A stretch of 64,000 bases of DNA, from assembly GCF_047496725.1 (NCBI RefSeq), contig NC_132982.1, positions 6,713,001 through 6,777,000 on the forward strand. The letters are read 5' to 3'. Under the pieces are notes generated by a model. That model was not told where the DNA came from and did no database searches. It saw only the letters and a list, made by a program, of their open reading frames with translations. Made by a program: the position numbers and the translations under genes. This DNA comes from Anoplolepis gracilipes. Lineage: Eukaryota > Arthropoda > Insecta > Hymenoptera > Formicidae. Positions within the stretch are counted from its first letter, which is position 1. Every line of letters begins with the position of its first letter. Shown piece after piece: positions 14,068 through 27,528 of the stretch.

Positions 14068-16415
14068 CTTATAAAATTAGGATTTTATTAAGAGAGATAA
14101 AAAGAATTTATCTAGTATTTAACGAAAGATAACTCTTAGTCTAATCATAGGAATTCTTCGAAACGCGAACTCGTCTACGCACTTCTTTCGCCTGAAAATA
14201 AAAAGCTTAATGGTAGTTTTAAGCATGAAGACAGAGGATAAGGTGAGATTAATCGAAACGTGACCGGATCAAAGACTGATTTTTTTCCGCACGCGAGCCC
14301 GCTTGATTGGAAAAGTTCCGACTTTATTGTTGAAGCGGCGGCGCACGAACATCGACGTTTCTCTAACATTTTTGAGGTATAATTGTCCGTTAACACGCCC
14401 TTTTCCCAGTATTTTTACTCTAATTTCACGCGCTACTAATGACATAAATTTTTTTTTGACAAGACTATACCGATCGACGAAATAATCAAAAGCGTGTGTT
14501 TTGTAAACATTTCGAGAATCATGCATGAATATTTAAATTCTTTCATGTAAGCGCGCCGATTTCAATGTAAATTGAATAGCAAATATATCCCGGACACAAA
14601 GTAAAAAAGAGTAATGCGATGGCAATGTATGCATTAGTAAATAATGTTTATATTATCTTTCTGTGTGAATAAACCATTCCAGATTCTGAGCTAATTATTA
14701 ATTTCATCTGACCTGTTTCAAATTGTTTTTGCCTCTACCTACACTTGTTAATGTCATGCGTAATATTATTTAGTGAGAATTTGAATTCTCTTGCTTCTGG
14801 CAAAAGAGATTAACGTGACTATGTCTTGTCTTTTTCATATCAAAGGTTTTTCACGATATCTACGATATCTCTATGTAAAGTAGAAAATTATATATCTGTT
14901 CTTGGAAATTAAGGAGAAATGACACATGACACATGAGCGATCATATTATAGTATCAGAGAAAAATACTAGTCGTATTAATGTATGTATTGAACGATATTC
15001 ATATTATCAGTTCATATGAATAGACTTCAAATTCAATTATATAAATAATATCTATATTTTATTTTCTCGATTCAAAGTTTAGTGTCTTAAATTTAGATAA
15101 AATACGAATTATTCTATACAAAATTTCATTAATTTATCATATTTTTAAACGAAAGTTTTTTATTTATGCAATTTGTACTCATAATAAATCATCTGTAAAT
15201 CGCTTGTATTCTCGTTCCCAACAGAAGTCCGGTTTGAAAAAAGACGCATAACAAGATATCCAGGTCTCATGAATATCGAATAATCTGAAATTATCCAGTA
15301 AGTACTTAATATCGGTCACGAAGGCAATATCGGACGTACGCGCACGCTACAACGAGATTCTCGAGAAACGAGATCTTGCGCGAAACGGCCGTTCGTGCGG
15401 ACCTAGCACACGCGCATACGCGATCAGACTCCAATTTCCAATTGTTCGGAATAAGTCGTCTATATGAACGGTGGAAACGTTCCGCCGCGCTGCAGTCGTG
15501 CAATTTGCGATAGAGAGTATTAAATTATTATTCCTGGACACGGCGGACGGGAGTTACGATTTTCACGTAAAACGCAGGAAGCAGGAGAGGGAGAGGGAGA
15601 GGGAGATTGGAGAGACGGAGGCTAGAAAGCTCCGGTTCCTCCGGAGAATCTTTTAGTGCCGTAACGTATATCTCACGTAGACGAAGAAACGATTAAGGAT
15701 AAAAATCTTTTCCGCGTTACGAGCCGACCTCGAATGCTAAACTTATGACGAACCACGATTTGGTTGCAAGAGGAACGTAAGGAAAAGAAGGGACAAAGCC
15801 AGAAGAACCACCCAGCAAAAGAGGGAATAATATGTTTCACCTTCCAGTGAAGTCGATAAGCATCATTTCGTGCCGTTGGATAGGTAATTGGATTGTCTTT
15901 TTTCATACATTTCACTTTTATTGCCATTGGGTACAGCTGATAGTACGGGTCGATTCAGCCTGACACTCACGATTAGAGCTACGAGAAACTCCAACGAGGG
16001 ATCCTTTATGCGCTTTCAAAAGGATAATGGGAGGTGCATTAACCGTGGCGTACTTGAGGAGCGATACTAAATTTCTGTCTGACTTTATGCTCTTGCATTT
16101 TCCTACCGAGATAACGTTTCGTACAAAAATTTATTCGTCAAAATATTTCAAAATAGCTTATCATACTAAATAGTTGTAGTTGATAATAATTTCTATGGTT
16201 AATAATAGATATATTTATACTATATATAATATACATATATACATATATACATATATATTATAAAATATAAATTTAATAAAAGACTATTATATTGAACAGA
16301 TAACTGAATTAATAATTTTTTTCACATTTAATTGTCATGAATGTTTAACAAGAAGCATATAATAAAGAAGAATAATAATTTCTATTCAAGAATCATTACG
16401 TAAAAGAATGTCGAG

Positions 16416-17036
16416 ATGAAAATACGAGACTGTGGGCAAAATGAATCATTAAGCATAAAAGGATACGAATCAACCGCTTTACTGTATCGTCTCGAGAATC
16501 ACGTCTGTCGGCGAAAGAAGAAAACATTCGGAATAAAAAGGGTTGGAAGAAGTTTACTTCTCGGACTGGGCAAACAATTGCCTTTCTCTCCGTGCTACTT
16601 CAGGCCGCAAATTGTAAGACGTACTACGATGAAGTCACGAGTTACGAAGCCTCGCTTGCATCCGTACATTCGTACGTACGCTCGCAATCCGTGCTGCTTT
16701 CTTGCCTCGCGGCACGAAATAGGGAGTTTGGCGCGAGAGTTCGCAACTGTGTTCCTTCGGCTTCGGAACCGCGGCAATAGTTGCTGTCGGGAATTCGGTG
16801 TTCATTCCTGCTTCTTGCGCCCTTCTGCCGCGGCGTCTCTCACGCGCGCCGGAATTTCGAGCCTCGGCGTTGGCACAACTTTGGCCAACGCAAGCGGAAA
16901 CGAGACTCCTAGGATGCTCGATTTTGCGGACGCTCCTATCGCAAAGCGCATATCTGCGCTACTTTATACAAGGCAACCAAGAACGGTGTTCGGGATCACG
17001 AACGCATGCTGTAATGCTGAAGAGAAAATACTTTGA
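16416..17036 (+). CDS. Longest ATG-initiated ORF (206 codons), status uncertain
   Basis: Starts with ATG and ends with TGA, in a locally GC-richer island. The translation is Arg-, Ser- and Cys-rich throughout, with no membrane segment, no signal peptide and no domain or repeat I can name. Two other frames of the same stretch are also open for 60 to 90 codons, which suggests low stop density from base composition rather than selection on this frame. It could be a lineage-specific gene or part of a non-coding transcript. Confidence 0.18.
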   Translation: MKIRDCGQNESLSIKGYESTALLYRLENHVCRRKKKTFGIKRVGRSLLLGLGKQLPFSPCYFRPQIVRRTTMKSRVTKPRLHPYIRTYARNPCCFLASRHEIGSLAREFATVFLRLRNRGNSCCREFGVHSCFLRPSAAASLTRAGISSLGVGTTLANASGNETPRMLDFADAPIAKRISALLYTRQPRTVFGITNACCNAEEKIL

Positions 17037-17274
17037 TCAACAAGTAACCTTGTGTATCGCATGAAAATTTGCTAAGCCAAAATATAGACGACATCGATTT
17101 GTCTAAACCTTTTTTGTTTATTATGAAACTCATTAGAATATTATAATAGAAGAGTAAATGTGTCAAATAGCAACATTTTTTCGTACTTAATATATAAAAA
17201 ATAAGTCATATATAAAATAATAAGTGTTATATAAAAGAATAAGTAAATATATGTACTGTAAATATTATATATAT

Positions 17275-17406
17275 ATATTAAAAAATGTAAAAAAATAAGT
17301 AAATATTATATGTATTATACTATAAAGTACATATGTGTATTATATAATATAATATACATAGTATAATACATATAATATGTACTTATTTTTTGACATTTTT
17401 TAATAT
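17275..17406. repeat. Long AT-rich hairpin, 49-bp arms
   Basis: The left arm 17275-17323 is complementary to the right arm 17358-17406 with two mismatches, around a 34-base loop. Each arm runs from an A-rich start (AAAAAATGT on the left) to ATTATACTAT. No flanking target duplication was recognised. It could be a small MITE-like element or a local inverted duplication. Confidence 0.8.
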
Positions 17407-20400
17407 TTCTTTTTTCAAACATTCTTTAAAATTCATTATTTACATACTTGTTGGCAGTTATTAGAGTCCATATTTCTGTCTTTTATATTTTTGATGTGAA
17501 ACCGCTTGAAAAAATTATGTCATTTTTATAAATACAAAGTTCAGAAATTAAATTCCCTGCAAAAAGATTTCACATTATTTTTCTGTTCATTTGTGCATTT
17601 CCACGATTGCGTCACGTTAAGTTGAACAATAATGAACGAATTTACATGCAAAGGTTTCGCATCCAACTTTTCCATCATACTTAATTTCGTATTTCATATA
17701 AGTTACATTGCAAATGCATTAACTCAGCGATGAAGCGAGAAAAGAATTTTTTTCTGCGTCCCAAAGACTTTCTTCCATCAAGAAAAAGAGTTTTCTTCCC
17801 TTTCGCTAAACAAGTCGCCTGGGATAATCGGCGATCAACTACATGTGACCAATCCACTTCCACGACATTGCTCTCGACGGGAACAAACGATATCGTTCAA
17901 AATGATAGATGCGGTCGAGGATCGTGTAAAGCAATATTGCCTCTATATATTTTAGGTAAAACATTTATGAACATCGTCACACACGCGTACTTTTATGTCC
18001 GGTGAAGCAATCATGTCAGAAAGATTAGTGGATCTTCAAATAGATAGCTCTTTAATTGTATACTCCAAGTTTTTTCTATATACACGTAAATTTAAAAAAA
18101 AACATATTACAAAAAATAATAATAACACGATTGAAATATTAAATATCGCGTATTTATTTCATCTTGTAGATATATTTATTGCAATATATACTTTTTTATT
18201 ATTAAGTTTAGAAAGTTGAATTTCTCAAGAAAAATTAATTTTATAATATTAATATTAATATATGTTTTTTAAAATGCTTATATATATTCAGACTGTTTCC
18301 AATTAGATATATTTTATTATATGTGGAAATCATTAGAGAAAATATTCTATTTCTACTTATGTCATATATGTATATTTTGTATATATATTAATTTGTTAAT
18401 TTTTTAAAATTAATTTAATAAAATTCGACGATAAAAACGAAACAATTATTAAAAGCTGATTACTTCAGTTTTTCATATGTAATAAATTTTTCTCTAAAAC
18501 TTATAGCGAATTAATATATTTTATTCATCAAAGAGAGAACAAATCATAAGGCAACACCGCGATCGGATGTAGCAGGCAATCAACTGACTCCTGACGAGCC
18601 CATTGCACGTGACAAGTGCAGATGAAAGAGCGTGTAATCCAATTCGCGAAAATCCAACCGGACAAATCTCGGTTTCAAGCGAATTAATCCGCGAGCGTAC
18701 GCGTACAGCTTCGATTTCGAATCCACGCTGATGGTCTCGGCCGCGTTGCTAATTAATCGTCTTCGTGCTCACCGATGGACAAAAAAATCAGCGATAAATC
18801 GAGCTGGGAGCAGTCAGAACTTCACACTTTTTTCTCTCCTTATACACGCCATACGTCACCATAAGCGTCGAGCATATTTCCCGACTTGCTCGGACCGGAG
18901 GTGAGAAAACCCATTTCATCGGCCAGTAGTCGAATCTCGCGATAAGTCAGCCGAGAGAAATTATGTAACATATTCCTGGAACGAGGCTTCATTAAAAGTG
19001 CAAACTGCATATATTGTTCGGGGTTAGAAAATTAAGTTTTTTAATGAAATCTTTTGAAAATTCATAAAAATTTGGCTAAAATCCAATATATAAAATACCA
19101 CCAAAATGTTTCTTATTTTGATTAAAATAAAAACAATATATATCATTATTAGCAATATATTTTAATAGAAACAAAAAAAAAAAAAAGAAAAGGTAAAATA
19201 GCGTGATATATCTGCTATTAATCTTTTATAAATTGTGTCAATTTTCAAGGAAAAAAATTCTATAAACGAAATTTCATTATTTCGCAAATGAGAAAAAACT
19301 TTACATTTGCATTTAAAAACCTAATAAACTGTCAATTATATACTTTATTTTCATAATTACTGTCATACTATTAATATTGCTATTATTATTGTTATAGTGC
19401 ACTATTTTATTTTGTATTTTTATTATGTAGAAATTCTCTAATATTTTGTACATTTATCAACTTGTAATTTCTGTGCAAATAATATAATCGCTATATTATA
19501 TTATAGAAACCTACATGATTTAATTTGTATCTTTCGCAAAAAGGGATAAAAAATGAAATAAATTAATGAAATGTCAGAAAGAAATATATGATCGCGACGT
19601 GTCGTCGTGTATCTCCCGAGCTTGAAGATTTTAAGCTCTCACGTAAAAATTGCACAAGACGTTTCTTATCTCGAATTCGTAGATACATTTAATCGAAATT
19701 ACAATCTTCAAAATTTCATTTTACCTCTATCTAAGTATGAATATTAACTTTTTAACAGATGATTAAGAAATTTGTATTACCTTTCACCATAATCTTTATG
19801 AAAAATTATCATGTTGCGTACAATTTTCTGACATGGTTGAAAATAGCATTTGTAAATAGCATTTTAATAATTATTATAATATTCAGATGTGTTGTTATTA
19901 GTGCGATAATGCAATAAAATAAGCAAAGTGACACTCGAAGTTAGTAAATGTCTACGCAAGGCTAATATCTACGCCATTGTTTAGGCTAATGCAACAAAGA
20001 GAAAAAACAAACCCTAAGGCAATCACGACTTTATTATACTCTTATACGATCTTATTTTAAATTGGCTAAATCTGGATTGATATAATTTTCTATTTGCATA
20101 TACTGTGTATTGTAATTCTATAAAGAACATTAAATATTAATTTGTATTAGCAATCCGCATATATTAATATAACTAGTTTTTATCTTATATCAATTTTTCT
20201 TCATTTTTATTATAAATACACATGCAAAAATATAATAAAATATTATATAAAATATACTATAATTTAAATATAAAGAACAGCAACTTGTTGAGTTTTGAAA
20301 TAACTTAATTGAATTAGCTTTCAACTAATTTCCGACATATGTATACAAATATCTTTATAGCAAAAATTACAATTTTTTAAAAAATTCAGACATTAGATAA

Positions 20401-23400
20401 ATTATTCCTTAATCGTGAAAAAAGTCATTCATTTCTATCTAGCAGTCTAGTTGTTCGTCTTGTCGATATTTGCATATCGATCAACCGAGAAATAACATTG
20501 ATAGCATACTTCACCCGCTTTCAAAGTTTGCTTCTCGGCTCCTCGAAATATGAAGAATCTCCTTAAAGAGAGCACTTTAATAATCCAATTCAAGATAAAG
20601 CCGACAAGAAAGATGCAAATGCCGAGTTCTGTTATGTTCAACGAGATTTAAAACGCTAAGAAGGATCGTCGTTTATATATAGTTTTGAAATACTTATAAT
20701 AGAGCACTTACTGATACTGAACTCGAGAATAATTTACTTGATCCTTACTTGTTAAAGATTTACGAAAAATTGGAAACATTTTGTCGGCACATTGCCGATA
20801 ATTTGTTCTTTTTTTAAATATTTTGTGATATATTATTAATTCACATTGTGTAGTAATACAAGTAATTGCTACACATTTAAAAAATAAAGAGCATTACATT
20901 TCTGTAGATGCAATTACATAATGTACAAATACCTACACATATGTATATACATGTAATCATTACATAAATAACGTATATGAGCAATATACACACATGCCCA
21001 CATACAGCAACAATTTTTTATATTATTTTCAGCATTAAAAACATTTTATTCTGCTCTAAAGTAAATTCTTGTACAAAAAAGAATTCACACTACGGTAAAG
21101 TTCAACTCCGATCTCGTAACTTTGATTTATTGACTGCAATCTCAAATTCTTTTCGTTCAAGTTCTCCGTCGACATCACAAGCCGATGACAGATAAGGGAA
21201 ATCGTGAGGAAGTAAAGCGCCGCCATCCGTTCGCGATCAATCTGAACAAGTTCTCCAAGAATGATCCGACCGAATATTCCTCGTACTTTGAAGTAATCGG
21301 CTATTTCGCCCTCTCGCTCGTACAATCCAATTCTTCGCGTACATGCAAGAGTACTTTCAAAAATTTCATTGGTCAGCGCGAACGCGAGTATCGTGCTTTC
21401 CCTAACCCAGTCGCGTTTTATTTCGCAGTCAGCAGTATCGATAATTGCCCTTTCCGGATCTCTGGTTTCCCTTTCCGCCGAATTGCAAAGCGTGTAACTA
21501 CAATCCGCGGACCTTTTGCCCACTTGTGCCACGTGATTTTAAAACTATAGTAATAAGTGACGTAGAAAAGGGACAAAGGGTTGCAAAAATCACATTCTTC
21601 GCATTCAGAATTTCGAATAATATTCATGTAGAGAACAAAAAATTATATAAAAAAAAAAAAAGATTACAATAGAAGATCCTTTCAGAAGGTTGTAAGATTA
21701 AATATTAAAATGTATTTCAATTCACGTAAAGTATTGATTACTAATATACATTGCAATAAGTCGCGCCTATCGATCACGCATAGATATTGAAGCTATCAAT
21801 AATGTTTCATTCTTTTTACGGTAACAGAAGCCACTCTGCAAAAATACACGCCGTACGTCAAAAGTTGACAGAACAGAAAGGATATTTACGTTGCATATAT
21901 GCGCAAATGCAGTCGAGACGCGTGTGTTCACTCTGCATCTATACATATTCTATATTTTTACCTTAGCAAAAATAGCAAATATTTAAGACAAACTTGTTTG
22001 TCTTACCCAATCTACATTTGTACGTCCTTGTTCGAATACTCGTTGAAAAGACCCACATGCCTATGTTTTCTACACAATCACAACTGACTTATTTACTTCT
22101 AGGAATTGGTTTATTTCGTAATATTTTGCGAAGAAAACTACATATCGATAATATCAGCTACATGATATAGTCTATACGCTTTGCATATAGTTCTTAAAAT
22201 TAAGATCTCTCTCTCTCTCTATTAATTTTAATTATTTTAAAATAATTTTTGTTTTTCAGCGCACTGTTAATTTAAACGTATTAAATACGAAGAGAGTAGA
22301 AAGAACAAGGTCATATTTTTCGATTAATTCACGCTACGAGCTTAGTGAAGTTATGTATAAGATTTAAATATCACATTATTTTCCGTAAAAAAAAATTAAA
22401 ATTATGATTATTATAAAATATTTGCCGAAACATGGATCTAAAATTTTTTTAAGAAAAAAATCACATTCTTATATTAATTTAAATTTTTATTTTAAATACT
22501 TTCCAAGAAAGAGCTACAGATTTGGGAATTATATGTATATGGATAGTGTAATATTCTCGTAAGAAATTAACATAATAATCAATACGTAAGGAAATTTTCT
22601 TTCGAATATTCTTTAATGTGAGCTTTCCATTTATACAGATACCATCGCTTCGAATTTAACAAGCTTAGAGCTTACGCAATAAAATTGCGCGCTCGAAATT
22701 ATGTTACAGCTTCCTCGATCTCACAATGACCAACTTTACGAGAATATCTGGAGCTTCTTCTCAACTGAAATAATACTTACTCGCGATATCGAGCGAACGT
22801 AAAGCAACTCTCAGCGGCCAAAGGAGAAAGAATTGAATTATCCGGACTTGTGCATGTGCCGCTCTCTGCCACCGCGTTTACAAGATACACGAAAGTCGCG
22901 TGTGCAAGGCTCTCATGCTCGAGCGAAGCAAGCAATCACGTTAAATCTCTGCGAAAACTCCAACGAACATATATTCACGAACTCGCGTCTTTCCTGGAAA
23001 AAGGCGTCTAATCTTCATAAAGAACCTCAATTTATGGAGCGACCTATTTCTTAGATTCTAGACATTCTTGAACGATTTGCAACGACATCTTTCTACGCTT
23101 TATCTTTTGCACATTTAATTTCGCGCATGAGTAAAAATGTTTTACGCATCTCCCTTTTTAGATAATAATAGATATATTCTTCTCAAAGAGAACTACAGGT
23201 ATAGTAGTCACTTTAATGCAAAACTATTCACTGTTGAGATTAATCTTTTGATTGGATTATAATTAAAATCAAGAAAGCGGATAAAAATTATCTGCGCAAG
23301 TTAATGTTAAGAGACTCGGTATTAATTTAAGAAGCATCAAGCGTATATTTTAAATACATTATATTTGACATACGACATTGCAAGTTCTATTTATCTTGGT

Positions 23401-26400
23401 CGCAACTATTTTACAAGATCAGTTACAGCATAATTATAAAGAGTACTATCTTGATTGTATGTACAAGATACGTTTTCCAAAGTTCACTTGTTACTAATAA
23501 AATATTGCTGTTCTGTGTGTGTGGAATAAAAATTTTATTTTCTATAAGTTAGTCAAGGTCCAAACGCTTTGGAAGGTCAAAATATGAATATTGAAATTCT
23601 CATTATTCGAATAGCCGCAAGCAAGCAGTGACCCGCACGCGCGTTGGCGGACATAATTTAAAGTTTGTAAACTAGTACGTTAAATTATGAATACGTAGGC
23701 ATCCAGAGTTGGCCAGTTAAATAGATAGATTGCGTCCCATAGGACATCGTCGCAGACGATCTTTATCTTATTTTTAAACTGAGCGCCCACTCTTTGCGAG
23801 ACTGCACAAATTTATTTCTAGCGAAAAACAGAGTTATCTTCAGCATAATTATATCATCTATAAAAAGAATTTTATGTACGCCGTTTTAATAAAATTTTTG
23901 TTTTGTATTGAAGAATTCAGAGAGAGAAATTTTTACTCTTACTCCATTCAATAATTGACTTTAAAACAAGTTTCAAATCGATTTTTCTTTGAACGAAAAT
24001 TCAATTTAATGTTTTTATTTTTTCAGTAACATTTTTATTAAAATAAATACTATAAAACATCAAAATAGAATAAAGTTAATAAAATCCGAGCGCAGTAAAT
24101 ACATTAATATTGTATAAAAATTCTGTTTATTAATAATGAACGTTTCCTTCCTTTGAATCATCTGTAACATACAATAGTAAATAACATATTGGCTATCAAG
24201 AAACGAAACATTCATTAATTATTAAAAAAACATTTTTAGATATTATAAATACATTTATTTACTGCATTCGGCTCTTTTCACCCCTATTCCTTTCCTTTTT
24301 ATATTTAATATATCAGAGCCTTTTTTATTTTCACTCGAAATAAAAACATTTTACTTAAAAGCAAAAATTTCAACAATTTTAGTTAATTGAAAAGTCCAAT
24401 AGATACTATTTTCTATGACAATAAAGAAACGCGTATTTTAAAAGTTGTTTTGCCGGAAAAATGTTAAGACAGAATATGACGGATAAAGACAAATATAAAA
24501 TACAAAAGTCATTAGTGTTCGCATCTGTTAAAATTCTCAGATTTGTTATAGTAACTCGAATTGTAATTTGCAATATCAATATTGCAGCTTCTCTCCGCGT
24601 TCAATTGAGAAATAAGTTGCTCGTGACTTTCGATTTTCTGGAAATGTTCTAGGTTGTTCGGATAGAATCGTTATAGATGTTACCTATAGAGTTACGTATA
24701 GAGTAACAAATGAGACTAAATGTAGGTCAGAACCGAGCTAGGTTCTTCATTTTTCAGCGCAGCTGGGAGACGCTTAATGTCATGAATCTCTCTAGTGTCG
24801 GACAAACAGGGACAGACATTGCGATTCTCAGCAATTAAATAAGCCGAAATGAATATGAAAAGAGTACTAACTAGAGCAAAGAAAAGTTTTCACGAAATGG
24901 CCACGTTGGCATACTGGCCTCATTTTCCAAAATTTATCTTACTTTGTAGGCACATGAAATTCACTTCTGGCTGAATAAAATATCTCGATCTTTGTTCATA
25001 ATTAACAAAGTTTATAAAAAATGTAAACTATAACATTCTGTGATTTCAATAAAACACGATGCGATTTTTATTATTTCAAAGATCTTACAAGATGAAAAGT
25101 TTACAAGATAAAAAGTAAAATTATCAAAAAAATTTTCGAAAAAATTCCCTAAATCCTAATAAAATTCCATGAGACTTCCCTGATTTTTAGATACAAAAAA
25201 ATTCTCGGTTTTCCATGTTTTTCCAGGTTCCCTGTTTTTAAACACCCTGAGATAAAGACTGTAATAATAGTTTGAAATTTCAGTGATATAAAGATGATTT
25301 ATGATCAAGGCTGCTTTTAACGCGGAAATTAATTTTATAATGTATATTTTTTTGTTAAAAAATAACTTTGAATAACAAAAATTTGTTTTCCAAAATATAT
25401 TTCTCTGGTATTCGTTGCAAGAAAGCTAACTTCTAGTAAACATAAACCTCATCTCGTAGCTATTAATATGTGTGCAGTGAAATTCGTGACAGGTGATCCT
25501 GGTGTTGCTCTAGGGAAAATAACATATTTCTCACTCTGCTGTGAGAAAATACACACACCTGGATCTATATAAATATTCAAGAAAATAAATCCTCTAGAAA
25601 CCAGATCGTGTTATTTAAACCTAACATTTTTTTCAGTAAATATTAAGAAAAAAAATCTATATAAATTAAACATTACAGTATTTTTTTTATTTCTTTCGTC
25701 GCATGTAAAAAATTGTATTCAGAACCGAAAAAAAATAGATTAATCGATCACCATTGAAAAACGCGGATTTAAATGTTGATATCGTGAAAGAAGTGCTATT
25801 TAGTATAACATCTAAAATGTACAGTGTAAATATTCACACGACATAAAATATGAAGATTTTATGAAAATTTAATTTCCCGAACATGTAATTTGCATATGTC
25901 TTATATCTATTTATCCAAAATCATTTACAAAAAGCTCTTAAATTTCCCGTAGAATTAATAAAGCAGAACTACACCGTATCTTCAACGCTAAGCACTTTCC
26001 ATTTCGAAACTGACCGAACGATAGTGAATGACCCTCTCCCCTCTTCCAAATAGTGTAACTGATTTGTCACAGCTTAACTACAGGATAAAGTCACCGGTAA
26101 CGCTGGCGTTTAAGCGGGGCTTACCGCTACGAGGTGAGAGAGAGATGTTTACTGCTAATTGCGTGGTTTTCGGACTTTCGATTTGCGTGAATTTATATCA
26201 CGAACGTAGAAGAGAGAACAATAAAAAATTTTTTTCAATTTTTTAGTTTGCACACAGACGTCCATTCAACTGTTTTATGATTACTCACGAAAATGAAGAA
26301 TGGCATTTTTTTCACATCTGTCAATGGAAAGTGGAGTGAAAATTCTTTGGCAAATATAAAATCAATTTTCTAGAAAAAAATTTGCTTTTATGTTTCTGCT

Positions 26401-27274
26401 TAGTTTTCAATATTAAATATCTTGATAAAATAAAGCTTTGAATTAGAATTTTGTTAAAATAAAGTCAATCTTCAGTTCAATTCGATAATTATTTTTTAAA
26501 TATTGATTCGTGTTACTTTTTCAAAATGTAATCAATACGAGAGTACAATGGCATACCAAGTAATATTACAAATTATTTCTGCAAGTCAGCTAAAAGTTTT
26601 TTGCTGTCGTTGAGTCATTAAATTTTCTAGGGAAAACAGGGAAAAGAAATGCTAGCCTTCAGTGATGGGTGGCTGGGCAGCGGACAGATTGTCCGATAAC
26701 GCTCTGTAATATAAATAGTTGGTATCGTGCCAGATGAGTTAATTGCTAGATCAACGATACTTCCGTTTGTTCATCGCGAGCTTGGCTGGCCAGCTGAATT
26801 TTTCTTGGCAGAAGGCGCGCGTGCTTAAACTCACAAGGTATTCCCGTTTAATGTACCCGGTATGCGCGCGCGTATTTTGTGATCTCATTTGCGCGATTAG
26901 ATCTCGCGTACGGCACGCTACGAAAAACGCGGAAATTTCTTTTTTAAAAAGAACACCATACGCGCGTGGCGCACAGGCAATCCAACGGGAAAAGAAATGG
27001 AAAATAATTCACCACGACTACATTCGTCGACACGTTGCGCGAATCACGCGAACTTTTTTTTCACGCTAGAAAGACGGACAGGATCGAATTTCGTCGAATG
27101 TTGAAAGGTTTCAGAGAACCATGTAAATTCGCGTGATGGAAATTGGGTCGACGCAACCATTGAGAAACTGGGATTAGAGTCTGACTATACAGAATAGCGA
27201 TAGAATCACGAACGACGAATGAATTAAAGCTTAAATAATAACGCGATATAATTCCATTAGCGCAGTAACATATG
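17407..27274. other. AT-rich DNA without a recognisable gene
   Basis: GC-richer islands near 17720-17960, 18540-18960, 21040-21550, 22720-23060 and 26640-27110 carry overlapping ORFs on both strands. The longest, minus 21056-21532, begins with GTG and has its first ATG more than 100 codons in. None shows a domain. This stretch is most simply read as intergenic DNA downstream of the MARCH-type gene. Confidence 0.5.
25130..25252. repeat. Fragment resembling a dispersed CCCTG-rich insect repeat
   Basis: Several spaced copies of TTCCCT and related words (AAATTCCCTAAAT, ACTTCCCTGATTTTTAG, CCAGGTTCCCTG, ACACCCTG) occur on one strand. Such CCCTG-bearing stretches recur in insect genomes in my experience, but the family is not identified and the boundaries are approximate. 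Confidence 0.3.
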
Positions 27275-27280
27275 TTTATT
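27275..27280 (-). terminator. Possible polyadenylation signal of the MARCH-type gene
   Basis: AATAAA on the minus strand, about 80 bases after the stop codon at 27361. It is the nearest exact hexamer I see downstream. It would give a short 3' UTR. In DNA this AT-rich such hexamers are common, so the assignment is tentative. Confidence 0.35.
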
Positions 27281-27360
27281 TTATCCATTCGTGGTTTATG
27301 TTTTCACAGTTACATTTGTCAGCCGTGCTTGCATTCGCTTTTTATCAATGTGCATTTACT

Positions 27361-27528
27361 TCATGACGTATTGACCACAGATGTCACCGTTATTTCCCTC
27401 GACCCGTCATGACTCTCATGGTCCTGAGAGGACTCATCCGAGGGTCGACGGCAGAGCAATTGAGGGTCCACAACGAGCCTGACATTCACGGTGCTCTTCC
27501 ACCACCTGTACCATGGCGACACCTGGTC
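27361..27528 (-). CDS. MARCHF2/3: MARCH-type ligase, terminal coding exon
   Basis: This exon encodes residues 215-269 and the stop TGA (27363-27361). It starts with DQVSPWYRWWKS and NVRLV, matching the conserved cytosolic segment that follows the second helix in MARCHF2/3 proteins. It ends in a Ser/Asp/Glu/His-rich tail. The tail ends in VVNTS, so it lacks the hydrophobic C-terminal residue of the PDZ-binding end found in vertebrate MARCHF2. The acceptor is CTCCTTCTTCAG with a strong pyrimidine tract (AG at 27530-27529). Confidence 0.9.
   Translation of the reverse strand, partial: DQVSPWYRWWKSTVNVRLVVDPQLLCRRPSDESSQDHESHDGSREITVTSVVNTS

Larger units (their letters stand above)
9061..16400. 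other. AT-rich DNA without a recognisable gene
   Basis: It holds simple repeats (CT, AT/GT, TG and A tracts, listed separately) and GC-richer patches near 9640-9960, 11460-11850, 13270-13720 and 15300-15660. The last contains a purine hexamer run (GAGAGG)n near 15588-15607. The only ATG ORF of note is at 12481-12744 (listed separately). Confidence 0.5.

Noticed and set aside
21056..21532. 158-codon minus-strand ORF overlapping a 121-codon plus-strand ORF
   Set aside because: It starts at GTG, its first ATG is more than 100 codons in, both strands are open over the same GC-richer island, and no domain or splice context is visible.
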